The notes: generated by a model from the letters alone, not told the origin. A DNA stretch of 28,557 nt from JBGAWK01 sp044227665 (GCA_044227665.1 JBGAWK010000029.1:1-28557), one strand, 5' to 3'; positions 1-9,640 are shown, counted from the stretch's first letter. Numbers and translations are program-made.

Positions 1-194
1 TCTATAAATGGCTCATTATGGAAGTGTACTGCTGCGCTCATCCCATTGGAAATAGCTGCCGGCAATACCCATCCTCCATTATAGTCTATATGTTCTCCAA
101 TAAGATTCACTCTACCGGGAGCAAAAAAGAAGTTTTCTGCTTTGCAGTGGAAGCTATTACTAAAGTTTTTGGCTAAAGTATCAATGGGAAGCAT
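1..194 (-). CDS. galK: Galactokinase, N-terminal part (cut by window edge)
   Basis: Phosphorylates galactose to galactose-1-phosphate with ATP, the first committed step of the Leloir pathway, in the cytoplasm. Reading the minus strand from an ATG at 194 gives about 64 residues beginning MLPIDTLAKNF. They contain the galactokinase signature APGRVNLIGEHIDYNGG at about residues 29 to 45, the sugar-binding motif of GHMP kinases; the ATP loop and the C-terminus lie beyond the window edge. The start overlaps the end of galT by 14 bp, so the two are very probably co-transcribed and translationally coupled. GalT uses the product of GalK, which fits the pairing. The signature is specific enough that another GHMP kinase is unlikely. 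The start codon is the less certain part. Confidence 0.93.
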   Translation of the reverse strand, partial: MLPIDTLAKNFSNSFHCKAENFFFAPGRVNLIGEHIDYNGGWVLPAAISNGMSAAVHFHNEPFI

Positions 195-1167
195 CAGAAT
201 GTTTTTTTAGGGCTTGCCGTAAATGTACTATGCTGTCTTCTACACATACGGTATTGGCGGCTGCCCAAGCACCCATTTCAGAGGAAGCATAATATTTGAT
301 GACATTATCGGCACGCCAAGGAGGATAATATTCAATATGTAATCTATAAAAATCTTTTTGATATTCAAATTCATCTTCATTTACAGCACCTTGATGGATA
401 CACATCATATAGGGAAAAATCTTGTCATAAAGCGAATCGTAAGTGCCATTGATGGCTTTCATCATCTGCGCAAGTTCCAGCATGGCATCCTCTGCTAATT
501 CATGGATATAGAGTGCAGGAGTTTTGGAAATGATAAATAGTCCAAAAGGGTAATCTGTAAAATAAGGAAGTCCTACCCAAAAATATTTGCCATCTATGAG
601 TGTACGCTGATGTGCCAAACATTCTGCTGCAAGTATATCGTCAAAAAGATTCTTTTTATGTTCGAGAAAATACCTTTTACATTGCTGTAGTTCTGTTTTA
701 ATTTTTAGGGGTAAAAAAGAATAGGCATACAACTGACCATGTGGGTGTGGCATCGTTACCCCTACGGCTTCTCCCCTATTTTCGAAAGGAAAAACATATT
801 TTATCCTTGTATCTTGTGTATATTTCTGCGTTTGTATGGCCCAGAGGGCAATGAGCTTGACAACATGGGCATCACTCAGTTGCCGCAAAGTAATATCATG
901 CTTGGGCGAATACAAAATCACATCACAGTTACCTATAGACGATATATTGTGATAGGGCGTAATATCAGTTTTAATTATAGGCAGAGGAGTTGTTGCCAAT
1001 GCAGGAAAATCATTGGGATATATAAGAACATCATAATCTTGGGGCACATTCTTGCCCTCGCCCGGACAGAAAGGACACCATCCTTTGGGCATATTGGGAC
1101 GATGCTGGCGATGTGCTGCCACCATAGTGTAGGTACCCAACAAAGGATTGTAACGCAATTCCTGCAT
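181..1167 (-). CDS. galT: Galactose-1-phosphate uridylyltransferase
   Basis: Transfers UMP from UDP-glucose to galactose-1-phosphate, giving UDP-galactose and glucose-1-phosphate. The 328-residue length is normal for the family. The N-terminus MQELRYNPLLGTYTMVAAHR aligns with the usual GalT start. A zinc-type CPFC pair lies at residues 31 to 34, and the catalytic HPHGQ is at 141 to 145, where the second histidine carries the UMP covalently. The stop overlaps galK, and the gene follows the TPR gene by about 55 bp on the same strand. A near-consensus -7 element sits only 5 nt upstream of the ATG, so galT may have its own nearly leaderless promoter besides any read-through. No key residue is missing. 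Confidence 0.97.
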   Translation of the reverse strand: MQELRYNPLLGTYTMVAAHRQHRPNMPKGWCPFCPGEGKNVPQDYDVLIYPNDFPALATTPLPIIKTDITPYHNISSIGNCDVILYSPKHDITLRQLSDAHVVKLIALWAIQTQKYTQDTRIKYVFPFENRGEAVGVTMPHPHGQLYAYSFLPLKIKTELQQCKRYFLEHKKNLFDDILAAECLAHQRTLIDGKYFWVGLPYFTDYPFGLFIISKTPALYIHELAEDAMLELAQMMKAINGTYDSLYDKIFPYMMCIHQGAVNEDEFEYQKDFYRLHIEYYPPWRADNVIKYYASSEMGAWAAANTVCVEDSIVHLRQALKKHSDASH

Positions 1168-1172
1168 AGCTG

Positions 1173-1180
1173 CAAATATG
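1173..1180 (-). promoter_or_regulatory. Candidate -7 promoter element of galT
   Basis: The minus strand reads CATATTTG, seven of eight matches to the Bacteroidota -7 element TAnnTTTG. Only 5 nt separate it from the galT ATG, so transcription would start at or next to the start codon. No convincing -33 TTG was seen. Confidence 0.4.
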
Positions 1181-1222
1181 CGTGTATTTCTTTTTACTTC
1201 AAAAAGGAATTACAAAAAAACA

Positions 1223-2332
1223 CTATAGTTTGTCGAGATACTTGGAATGTAATTGCTTGAGCAAACTCTTTTGGCTATTAAAATTTACCTCATCGCCAAT
1301 ATTATGGTAGATTTTAGCTAAAAGAAAAATGACGTAATCATCTTTAGCATCAAAAGAGGTTGCTTTATTTAATGTTTCTATAGCTTTTTCATACGACTGA
1401 CTGTAATAGTAGGCATAGCCCAATTCCACCCAAAAGTCTTTCTTTCCTGGCATCATAGTTGTAGCGGTATCCAAATATTTTATGGCATTTACAAAATCTT
1501 TTTTATGATTGTAAAGCCATCCTACCTTGAAATACACACCTGCATCTTTGGTTTTATTTTCTATGCCAGCAAGATAGTAGTACAATGCTTTTTCATAGCT
1601 CTGAATGGTAAGATTGCTGAAGTACATATCGCCAATTTTGACTGGATAATCTGGGTTCAATGGGTCTATCTGAGTGGCCGTATAGATATTGTCTAAGGCT
1701 AAATAGGTATTCTCTGTTTTGAAAAATGTCATTCCCAATTCAAAATAAGCATCAGCAAACTGTTTTTTGTTATTTATGGCTTCTTTCAAATAATATTTTG
1801 CATTCTCATAATCGCCATTAACATGATAGATACATCCGGCTTCATAATAAGACTCCGCCACATATAGATTATTGGCTATGCAGTATTTAAATTGTCCCAA
1901 AGCTTTAGGCTCATCTTTCATTTCTTTCCATGTCAGCCCCAGCTGGTAGTTGACATCGGGATGATTACGATTTTGCGCCAATAATTTTTGATACAATAAT
2001 ACAGCTTCTTCACCTTTGTCCATTTTCCTAAGCGTATAAGCATATTCTGTGGCTATTTTTTCATTCCATCCATACTTTAAAAAATCATCGGCAATGGATG
2101 CTGCTTGAGAGTAATTTTCTATGGCATTGGCACACCATACAGCGTAGTAGGCATAATCTACATTCTGCGTTTCCTTGCCTAGTGCTTCTTTAAAGTAAAA
2201 TAGAGCCTTTGCATACTCTTTGTTATTGTACGCCTCTACGGCTGCGTCTTCGGGGCTTCCTTGTCCATATATCCATGATATGGATACGCCTATTAGCATA
2301 CATGACAGATAAAAAATTCTTGACATTTTCAT
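1223..2332 (-). CDS. Tetratricopeptide-repeat protein, exported
   Basis: A 369-residue protein made almost entirely of TPR helices, a scaffold for protein-protein contacts. The N-terminus (MKMSRIFYLSCMLIGVSISW) is a signal peptide. A cysteine sits inside the hydrophobic stretch (LSCMLIG), but I do not see a clean lipobox, so a periplasmic or membrane-attached location is inferred. From about residue 25 onward roughly eight to nine TPR-like repeats follow, with patterns such as YAKALFYFKEAL, YENAKYYLKEAI and YEKAIETLNKA. I chose the ATG at 2332. A longer reading frame begins with TTG at 2344, but that codon lies inside the likely promoter element. The gene is divergent from the GT117 gene and upstream of galT-galK on the same strand. 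The partner protein is unknown; no enzymatic motif is visible. Confidence 0.85.
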   Translation of the reverse strand: MKMSRIFYLSCMLIGVSISWIYGQGSPEDAAVEAYNNKEYAKALFYFKEALGKETQNVDYAYYAVWCANAIENYSQAASIADDFLKYGWNEKIATEYAYTLRKMDKGEEAVLLYQKLLAQNRNHPDVNYQLGLTWKEMKDEPKALGQFKYCIANNLYVAESYYEAGCIYHVNGDYENAKYYLKEAINNKKQFADAYFELGMTFFKTENTYLALDNIYTATQIDPLNPDYPVKIGDMYFSNLTIQSYEKALYYYLAGIENKTKDAGVYFKVGWLYNHKKDFVNAIKYLDTATTMMPGKKDFWVELGYAYYYSQSYEKAIETLNKATSFDAKDDYVIFLLAKIYHNIGDEVNFNSQKSLLKQLHSKYLDKL

Positions 2333-2341
2333 ATTGACTAT

Positions 2342-2349
2342 CAAATATA
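2342..2349 (-). promoter_or_regulatory. -7 promoter element of the TPR gene
   Basis: The minus strand reads TATATTTG, a full match to TAnnTTTG, ending 9 nt before the chosen ATG at 2332. It overlaps the alternative TTG codon at 2344, which argues that the TTG is not the translation start. The predicted leader is only a few nucleotides. Confidence 0.5.
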
Positions 2350-2537
2350 TTCAATAATTTACTATATGTATTCACTAGGGCAGCTATTTTCTTATGTATT
2401 TAATTTTATTTAAGTAAAATCTTATCAATACATTACAGTCTAATACTAAAACATCAATATCCACATATTAAGCCTTAAAATTCAATAATTTACATGCAAT
2501 GTGGAATGAATGGTTATTAGATACAGGGTGTAATGCT

Positions 2538-2545
2538 TACTTTTG
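2538..2545 (+). promoter_or_regulatory. -7 promoter element of the GT117 gene
   Basis: TACTTTTG matches TAnnTTTG fully and ends 23 nt before the ATG at 2569. A -33 TTG at the usual distance is not obvious. The 224-bp divergent region holding this element and that of the TPR gene is otherwise AT-rich and featureless to me. Confidence 0.5.
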
Positions 2546-2568
2546 TCGCAATTAATTGTATCGTTTAG

Positions 2569-5500
2569 ATGAATGCAACATTCAAAAAATTAAATCTTAT
2601 CATTGGCTGGTTGGTTTTTGGCGTAGCCTTATATGTATATTGTTCTACTGCTGAGTCTTCTGTAAGCCTTTGGGATTGTGGAGAATTTATTTCTGGAGCC
2701 CACAAGTTACAGGTAGTACACCCTCCCGGTGCCCCCTTATTCTTGATATTGGGAAGGATTTTTACGCTTTTTGCAGGTGATGATGTTACCAAGGTAGCAT
2801 TGATGATGAACTATTTTTCTGCTATGGCTACAGCCTTTGCAATACTTTTCTTATTTTGGATAATCACAGGAATAGCTCAGCGGATAGTAGTAACACACCA
2901 CGATCCTGAGCATGAGCTTACTTTGGGGTCTATGCTTGCGATACTAGGGTCTGGAGTAGTAGGTGCCCTTGCCTGTACCTTTAGCGATACAATTTGGTTT
3001 TCCGCAGTAGAAGGCGAAGTATATGCCTTGTCTATGTTTTTTATTTCTATAGTATTTTGGGCAGTAATGCGCTGGGAATCCGCAGTAGATGACGATCCTT
3101 ATGCTAATAAGTGGCTGGTTTTTGCCTCTTTTATGATAGGACTTTCTATAGGTGTGCATTTGCTGAGCTTACTGGTTATCCCTATTGCCGTAATCATATA
3201 TGTATTGAAAAAACATGGTTTTTCTTGGGTGCGGTTTGTCTTCTCAGGAATAGTAGGATTAGTCATTCTTGGTATTGTACAGGTAGGTATCATCCAAGTA
3301 GTAACATCCTTCGCAGGAAGCATAGAAAAATTTCTTGTAAATTCATTGGGACTTCCTTTCAATTCGGGATTGGTCTTAACTTATATCCTGATATTTGCAG
3401 CATTAGTATTTGGAATTTACAAGTCACATAAGATAAAACATGGAGGTCTTCACCTTGCCATGACTTGTTTATTAGTGATATTTCTAGGTTTTTCTTCTTA
3501 TGCTATGGTGCCGATACGTGCCGCTGCCAACTTGCCTATCAATATGAATGATCCTAGGGATGCGTTCAGTTTGCTCTCCTATCTGAACCGTGAGCAGTAT
3601 GGTGACCGGCCTCTCCTTTATGGACCTTTATATACGGCACAGCCTTCAGGAAGAAAAGATAATGGTCCTATTTATTTTCGTGATGATGTAAGTAAAAATT
3701 ATGGCATCAAAGGTCAGAAAGTAGAATATACCTACGATGATGCCGACAAAGTATTTTTCCCTCGTATGGGTCCCACCAATGATGGCGAAAATGCTGCATC
3801 TTTGTATAATTTTTGGACGGGGAGTTCGGGACAGCCTACAATGGCAGATAATATCACTTATTTCATAAGCTACCAGATGCGTTATATGTATTGGAGATAT
3901 TTCTTTTGGAACTTTGCTGGCAGGCAGGATGACTACCAAGGCACTCCAGATAATAGTATGATAAATGGCAACTGGATTTCAGGGATTTCTGTGCTAGATA
4001 ATGCTAGAGGGGTAAGCCAAGACAATCTGCCCCCACAAATTAGCAATGCCAAAGCACGCAATAAATACTACTTACTACCTTTTCTTTTTGGCATTATAGG
4101 CTTACTGTTTTTATTTAATAAAAATAGAAATGACTTTATCACCACTGGATTGTTATTCTTAATTACAGGGGTGTTTTTGATAATATATACCAACTCACCA
4201 CCCCGAGAACCACGGGAAAGAGATTATGTACTCGTAGGTTCTTATTTTACCTTTTGTATATGGATAGGATTATCGGTACTTGCTATCTATGATATATTAA
4301 AAGATAAAATTACGGGTATCGCGGCAGCTCCTTTGGCGACATTATTGTGTATTTCTGCTCCCATATTTATGGCAAAAGGCGGCTGGGACGACCACAACCG
4401 TAGTGATAGATATATGGCTAGAGATTTTGCTAAAAACTACCTCAACAGTTGCCCGCCCAATGCTCTACTGATTACAGCAGGAGACAATGATACTTATCCA
4501 CTATGGTATGCTCAGGAAGTAGAGGGCATACGTACCGATGTGCGCATAGTCAATACCAGTTTGTTACAAATAGATTGGTATATAGACTATCTACATAGAG
4601 CCGCTAATAAGTCTGCGCCTCTACCTTTTCTTTCTGAATTCACAGCAGAAAAATATAGAGGAGATACTCGCAATTTTGTTTCTTTCATGAACAATGGCTC
4701 TCTAAATCCGGATATGCCCGTAGATATCAAGAAATTTTGTAGCTTCATTCTAAGTGAAGACCCAAATGCTAAAGCACAAACCAGTGGTGGCGAAACGGTA
4801 AATTATATGCCTACCAAAACGCTAAGAATACCTGTAAATAAAGAGGCTGTAATAAAAAACAACGTAGTACCCGCTAAATTCAAAGATTATATTGCAGATG
4901 AAATTGTTTGGAACTTAGGAAAGGAGTATTTAGTAAAAGATGACATCGCCATGTTGATGTTTATTGCAGGCAATGAAGATTGGAGTCGTCCTATATGTTT
5001 TGCCAACACAGTACCACCTGATTCCTATATGGGCTTGCAGAAATATTTGGTTCAGGAAGGTCTCGTATATCGTTTTATTCCTGTACAATTTGCACAAAAC
5101 CAACAAGGTGCCATCGTTGCCAATACTGACAAATACTATGATTTAGTGATGAATAAATATCAATTTGGGGACATGGATAAGCATGAAATGTTTGTAGATG
5201 AAAACTCAGCACGTATTGCAAATGTACTTAGAGGTTCCATGATAAAACTGGCTGACGACCTCAGCAGACAGGGGGCTAAGGATAGCACCAAGAAAGTTTT
5301 GGACAAAGTAATCAGCAGTTTTAAATACGAAAATATCAACTACTACTCTCCTTACAACAATATGTTTAACCTATACAACTTGCAGATGTCAGAAATTTAT
5401 CTCAGAACATTTGGATATCAAGGGGGTAAAAAATTTATAGACAGGCTTGTCAGTGACATGAAAGTATGTTACGAATTTTATAGGACACCTAACGAATTTG

Positions 5501-5664
5501 CCCAATATTTTGGTAGTGAAAAAGCCGCTGTCGAAGATATGGTAGTACGCTTAAAAACCATGTGTAGAATATATAATCAACAGGAACTCTTGGCTAAGCT
5601 GAACAAGGATTTCCCTGGAATAAACGAAAGTCAACCTCAAGTACTGCCACCTACACCTAACTAA
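2569..5664 (+). CDS. DUF2723/GT117-family membrane glycosyltransferase (protein O-mannosyltransferase-like)
   Basis: A 1031-residue polytopic membrane protein of the DUF2723 family, now placed in glycosyltransferase family GT117 and related to PMT-type GT-C enzymes that use polyprenyl-linked sugars. The first membrane segment is at about residues 9 to 25. It is followed by the family hallmark WDCGEF (D36, E39) and HPPGAPL at 51 to 57, placed like the catalytic acidic loop of PMT enzymes. About ten further hydrophobic segments reach to about residue 610 (the last includes LATLLCISAPIFMA). After them comes a large soluble, probably periplasmic, C-terminal domain of some 400 residues. The stop is 6 bp from the methyltransferase start, so the two form an operon. 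The sugar donor and acceptor cannot be told from sequence; protein O-glycosylation is a family-level inference. Confidence 0.9.
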   Translation: MNATFKKLNLIIGWLVFGVALYVYCSTAESSVSLWDCGEFISGAHKLQVVHPPGAPLFLILGRIFTLFAGDDVTKVALMMNYFSAMATAFAILFLFWIITGIAQRIVVTHHDPEHELTLGSMLAILGSGVVGALACTFSDTIWFSAVEGEVYALSMFFISIVFWAVMRWESAVDDDPYANKWLVFASFMIGLSIGVHLLSLLVIPIAVIIYVLKKHGFSWVRFVFSGIVGLVILGIVQVGIIQVVTSFAGSIEKFLVNSLGLPFNSGLVLTYILIFAALVFGIYKSHKIKHGGLHLAMTCLLVIFLGFSSYAMVPIRAAANLPINMNDPRDAFSLLSYLNREQYGDRPLLYGPLYTAQPSGRKDNGPIYFRDDVSKNYGIKGQKVEYTYDDADKVFFPRMGPTNDGENAASLYNFWTGSSGQPTMADNITYFISYQMRYMYWRYFFWNFAGRQDDYQGTPDNSMINGNWISGISVLDNARGVSQDNLPPQISNAKARNKYYLLPFLFGIIGLLFLFNKNRNDFITTGLLFLITGVFLIIYTNSPPREPRERDYVLVGSYFTFCIWIGLSVLAIYDILKDKITGIAAAPLATLLCISAPIFMAKGGWDDHNRSDRYMARDFAKNYLNSCPPNALLITAGDNDTYPLWYAQEVEGIRTDVRIVNTSLLQIDWYIDYLHRAANKSAPLPFLSEFTAEKYRGDTRNFVSFMNNGSLNPDMPVDIKKFCSFILSEDPNAKAQTSGGETVNYMPTKTLRIPVNKEAVIKNNVVPAKFKDYIADEIVWNLGKEYLVKDDIAMLMFIAGNEDWSRPICFANTVPPDSYMGLQKYLVQEGLVYRFIPVQFAQNQQGAIVANTDKYYDLVMNKYQFGDMDKHEMFVDENSARIANVLRGSMIKLADDLSRQGAKDSTKKVLDKVISSFKYENINYYSPYNNMFNLYNLQMSEIYLRTFGYQGGKKFIDRLVSDMKVCYEFYRTPNEFAQYFGSEKAAVEDMVVRLKTMCRIYNQQELLAKLNKDFPGINESQPQVLPPTPN

Positions 5665-5670
5665 TATATT

Positions 5671-6444
5671 ATGGCTATATACGCATCAGAAATCACATCA
5701 GAGAATCACGTAGCAGACAACCCCATACACCAAAGGCTTCTAAAAGCCTATTATGAAGCCTTACCCTTTGTAAAGGGTACGCTCTTGGAAATAGGCTGTG
5801 GCGAAGGCAGAGGCATAGAACTTTTAGCCCCCAAAGCTGATAAGTATATTGCCATAGATAAAATAGGTGAAATATTTGACTATATTTTAAAAAAGCATCC
5901 GGAAATTGAGTTTCATAATATTCTAGTACCACCCATTACACCTATTGCAGATAATAGCATAGATACATTAGTAACGTTTCAAGTGATAGAACATATCAAA
6001 GACGATGACCAGTATGTAAAAGAAATATACAGAGTATTGAAGCCCGGCGGCAAAGCAATAATTTCTACTCCTAATATTAATCTCAGCCTTACCCGTAATC
6101 CTTGGCACGAACGTGAATATACACCTCAGCAATTCCGTGAACTTTGCGCTAAGTACTTTGCAGATATAAAAGCTTTTGGTATTTCAGGAAATGAGAAGGT
6201 ATGGCAATACTTTGAAGAAAACAAAAAGTCTGTTGCCAAAATTACAAAGTGGGATATTTTCAATCTCCAATACAAGCTGCCAAACAGTGTACTTAGAATA
6301 CCCTACGACATCCTTAATAGAAGGAATAGGAACAAATTACGCAGTGGCAATACAGCACTTTCCGATAATATTTCACTTCGAGACTACAATCTGTCACAGG
6401 ACTTAGACCGATGCTTTGACTTATTTTATGTTTTGACAAAATAA
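5671..6444 (+). CDS. Class I SAM-dependent methyltransferase
   Basis: A 257-residue Rossmann-fold methyltransferase of the Methyltransf_11/25 type. Motif I, LLEIGCGEGRG at residues 38 to 48, binds SAM. The acidic end of strand 2 is IAID at about 54 to 57. FQVIEHIKDDDQY at about 104 to 116 and the post-motif LKPGGKAIISTPN at about 123 to 135 complete the fold. No signal peptide or membrane segment is seen, so it is cytoplasmic. It starts 6 bp after the GT117 gene, and shared transcription is nearly certain. The substrate is unknown. Methylation of a sugar or lipid-linked glycan that the neighbour handles would fit the context but is inference; small-molecule or quinone methylation is not excluded. 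Confidence 0.9.
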   Translation: MAIYASEITSENHVADNPIHQRLLKAYYEALPFVKGTLLEIGCGEGRGIELLAPKADKYIAIDKIGEIFDYILKKHPEIEFHNILVPPITPIADNSIDTLVTFQVIEHIKDDDQYVKEIYRVLKPGGKAIISTPNINLSLTRNPWHEREYTPQQFRELCAKYFADIKAFGISGNEKVWQYFEENKKSVAKITKWDIFNLQYKLPNSVLRIPYDILNRRNRNKLRSGNTALSDNISLRDYNLSQDLDRCFDLFYVLTK

Positions 6445-6773
6445 TCCTTTTATGGCTAAATCTCTTTAGCTCATTCTATATAACAGTTTGACATAAATAC
6501 CGAATAATACCAACGAAACAACATAGATTATAAATTCTGATTTTATTGTCCAAGTCACTTGAGACACAGCGATAAATCCCTTTATGGCAAAGTGGTATTC
6601 CTTTTTAGCAGTTCCTCACTACCTTTGAAAGGCTTTTCAATGTCATTTCTATATAACAACTATGCTATACATTTTGTGAATCATCCTTTGTAAACTAATT
6701 CTAGCCCCCTCCTTTTTGAGGATATAGTATTCTAGTTTTTCTACAAACTCCTACATGCTACATTCTCAGTCTC
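6445..6773. other. Gene-free 329-bp convergent intergenic region
   Basis: Lies between the converging methyltransferase and gcvP genes. No open frame of useful length and no RNA gene were recognised. It holds a small inverted repeat TTGAAA-GGCT-TTTCAA at 6625 to 6640 and a weak CCTC-N6-GAGG hairpin at 6708 to 6721. Either could help terminate transcription from one side, but neither has a proper GC stem plus T-run. The 12-mer TTCTATATAACA occurs twice, at 6474 and 6647. I assign no function. Confidence 0.4.
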
Positions 6774-9623
6774 TTACAAATAATCCTCCATGGGTGGACA
6801 GGTGCAAATCAGGTTTCTATCGCCGTATGTATTGTCTATACGTGCTACCGAAGGCCAAAACTTATGTACTTTTACTAGTGGCGTAGGATATGCAGCCATG
6901 CCTCGAGAATAGATATGATTCCAGTCGTTAGCGGTGAGTTCCTGCGCAGTATGTGGAGCTTGTACCAGTGGATTATCTTCTATCGTAGTCTTACCTTCTA
7001 TAATTTCCTGAATCTCAGCACGTATCGAAATCATAGCATCACAAAATCTATCCAACTCATAGAGTCCTTCACTCTCGGTAGGCTCTATCATGAGTGTGCC
7101 GGGTACAGGGAATGCTACCGTCGGTGCGTGGAAGCCATAGTCCATCAGCCGTTTTGCAATATCTATGGCATCTATACCTGTATCTTTTTTGTAAGGACGG
7201 ATGTCCAAAATAAATTCATGTGCTACTGTTCCATTCTTGCCGGAATACAAGATAGGATAATGTTTCTGGAGGATACTTTTGAGATAGTTGGCATTGAGAA
7301 TAGCATATTGCGTAGCCTTTTTCAATCCACTGTCGCCCAGCATCTTGATATAGGCATAGGAAATCAACAATATACTGGCACTACCGAAGGGGGTAGCCGA
7401 GATAGCATGTATAGGCTTGCTACCTCCTGTAGGATATAGGGGATGTGAAGGCAAATACGGTGCCAAATCGGCTTTCACTCCTATGGGCCCCATACCTGGA
7501 CCTCCTCCGCCATGCGGTATCGCAAAGGTTTTATGTAAATTCAGGTGACAAACATCTGCCCCTATGATACCAGGAGCTGTAAGCCCTACTTGCGCATTCA
7601 TATTGGCACCATCCATATATACTTTTCCGCCATGGGCATGTATAATATCGCACATCTCTCCAACTCCTTCCTCAAATACGCCATGTGTAGAAGGGTAGGT
7701 AATCATCAGACAAGACAGCCTTGAGCTATATTGCTCAGCTTTAAGGCGCAAGTCCTTAATGTCTATATTGCCCATGTCATCACAATTTACAACCACGACT
7801 TCCATATCTGCCATCGCGGCACTGGCAGGGTTTGTTCCGTGCGCTGACTGTGGGATGAGGGCAACATTGCGTTCTGCATTGCCCTTGTCGAGATGATATG
7901 CCCGAATTACCATAAGTCCGGCGTATTCTCCTTGGGCTCCAGAATTGGGCTGCAAGGAGACAGCATCAAATGAGGTGATAGCTGCTAATGCTTTCTCCAG
8001 CTCTTGAATAATCTCTAGATACCCCTGCGTCTGCGAGGAAGGAGCAAAAGGATGTATATTGGCAAAGGCATTCCAACTTAATGCCTGCATTTCTATGGTA
8101 GCATTTAATTTCATAGTGCATGAACCTAAAGGTATCATAGAGCCACACAATGATAAGTCTTTGGATTCCAGTCTTTTAATATATCTAAGCATTTCGGTCT
8201 CTGAATGAAATGTATTGAAAACCGGATGCTCAAGAATAGTAGATGTCCGCTGTAGTGTATTTGGAATACAAATATTTAAATCAAATCTTGAAATATCTAT
8301 ATTTATTTCATTGATATTAAATATTTTAATCAATAATAATAAATCTTCATTTGTCGTAGTTTCATCTACAGATATACTAAAAATCCCTTTACCATAAGTA
8401 TAGATATTTACAGCATTAGTTTCTAACCTTTGATATATTTTCTCTATACTATCTTCAGGAACAGACAGGGTAACGGTATCAAAAAAATGGTCGTATTTCA
8501 CTATATATCCTAAAGACTTTAAGGCACTAGCCAATAGGCGGGCTTTATCGTGTATGTACGCTGCTATTGCTCTGATACCTTCTGCCCCATGATAGACGGC
8601 ATACATTGAAGCCATAATTGCTAGCAATGCTTGTGCAGTACATATATTAGAGGTAGCCTTTTCTCTTTTGATATGCTGCTCGCGGGTTTGCAATGCCATA
8701 CGTAAGGCTTTATTCCCCATCTTATCAAGGGAGACACCAATGATTCTTCCCGGAATATGACGGGTAAACTCCTCTGTACATGCCATATAGGCGGCATGAG
8801 GACCGCCATATCCCATAGGCACTCCAAAGCGTTGTGTGCTGCCTACAGCAACATCTGCACCTAACTCCCCGGGGGGCGTAAGCATTGCCAATGCCATAAT
8901 ATCTGCGGCCATAACGGTATATACTCCTTCGGATTTGGCAGTCGCAAATATTCCCCTATAATCTATAATTTCGCCTTGACATGTAGGATATTGAACTACT
9001 AATGCGAAGTAGTTTTCTTTGGCATTGAATTCCTCAAGGCTGCCTATTACGACTTCAATACCCTTGGGTATTGCTCTGCCTGTGACTACATCAATAGTCT
9101 GAGGGAATACAGATGCTTCTATAAAAATTTTATTTACCAAATTACCCTTGGATTTTCTGTTGCGAAGCTCAAATGTCATGTGCATGGCTTCTGCTACTGC
9201 CGTAGCCTCATCCAATAACGAAGCATTGGCAATAGGCATGGCGGTGAGGCTGCACACCATCGTCTGGAAGTTGAGTAAGGCCTCTAATCTTCCTTGCGAT
9301 ATTTCAGCTTGATAAGGTGTGTATTGGGTGTACCAACCAGGATTTTCAAAAATATTTCTAAGTATCACTCCTGGCGTATGCGTACCATAGTAGCCCATCC
9401 CTATGAAATTGGTGCAAACTACATTTTTTGCTGCTTTTTGCTGTAATAATTTTAATAATTCTGTCTCAGACAAGGCTTCCCCTACTCCGATATTGCCATC
9501 CCTGACAATACTAGAAGGAACAGTTTTTGAAATGAGTTCTTCTATAGAGTCCACCCCAATTTCTTTCAGCATTTTTGAGGTTTCCTCCTTATTTGGTCCG
9601 ATATGTCTATGTACAAATTTCAT
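6774..9623 (-). CDS. gcvP: Glycine dehydrogenase (aminomethyl-transferring), P-protein of the glycine cleavage system
   Basis: Decarboxylates glycine with pyridoxal phosphate and passes the aminomethyl group to the lipoyl arm of the H-protein. At 949 residues it is the fused, full-length form, in which the N-half (partly catalytic-like) and C-half are one chain rather than GcvPA/GcvPB. The start MKFVHRHIGPNKEE is typical. The PLP lysine is K698 within LNLHKTFAIPHGGGGPGMGP, and the glycine-rich loop follows directly. The catalytic-half motifs SLQPNSGAQGEYAGLMVIRAY and ANMNAQVGLTAPG are present. It stands alone: gcvT and gcvH are not adjacent, which is common in Bacteroidota. A full -7 element lies 17 nt upstream of the ATG. 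It is divergent from lgt. No damage is seen. Confidence 0.98.
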   Translation of the reverse strand: MKFVHRHIGPNKEETSKMLKEIGVDSIEELISKTVPSSIVRDGNIGVGEALSETELLKLLQQKAAKNVVCTNFIGMGYYGTHTPGVILRNIFENPGWYTQYTPYQAEISQGRLEALLNFQTMVCSLTAMPIANASLLDEATAVAEAMHMTFELRNRKSKGNLVNKIFIEASVFPQTIDVVTGRAIPKGIEVVIGSLEEFNAKENYFALVVQYPTCQGEIIDYRGIFATAKSEGVYTVMAADIMALAMLTPPGELGADVAVGSTQRFGVPMGYGGPHAAYMACTEEFTRHIPGRIIGVSLDKMGNKALRMALQTREQHIKREKATSNICTAQALLAIMASMYAVYHGAEGIRAIAAYIHDKARLLASALKSLGYIVKYDHFFDTVTLSVPEDSIEKIYQRLETNAVNIYTYGKGIFSISVDETTTNEDLLLLIKIFNINEINIDISRFDLNICIPNTLQRTSTILEHPVFNTFHSETEMLRYIKRLESKDLSLCGSMIPLGSCTMKLNATIEMQALSWNAFANIHPFAPSSQTQGYLEIIQELEKALAAITSFDAVSLQPNSGAQGEYAGLMVIRAYHLDKGNAERNVALIPQSAHGTNPASAAMADMEVVVVNCDDMGNIDIKDLRLKAEQYSSRLSCLMITYPSTHGVFEEGVGEMCDIIHAHGGKVYMDGANMNAQVGLTAPGIIGADVCHLNLHKTFAIPHGGGGPGMGPIGVKADLAPYLPSHPLYPTGGSKPIHAISATPFGSASILLISYAYIKMLGDSGLKKATQYAILNANYLKSILQKHYPILYSGKNGTVAHEFILDIRPYKKDTGIDAIDIAKRLMDYGFHAPTVAFPVPGTLMIEPTESEGLYELDRFCDAMISIRAEIQEIIEGKTTIEDNPLVQAPHTAQELTANDWNHIYSRGMAAYPTPLVKVHKFWPSVARIDNTYGDRNLICTCPPMEDYL

Positions 9624-9640
9624 GAAATATTTATTATCTG

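Noticed and set aside
739..1260. A 173-residue plus-strand frame opposite galT
   Set aside because: It is the antisense of the well-supported galT gene and has no recognisable domain.
2333..2344. TTG at 2344 as the start of the TPR protein
   Set aside because: The codon lies within a full TAnnTTTG promoter match, and the ATG at 2332 gives a better signal peptide.
6625..6721. Two small inverted repeats as real terminators of the convergent pair
   Set aside because: Stems are only 4 to 6 bp and lack a T-run; noted in the intergenic entry only.
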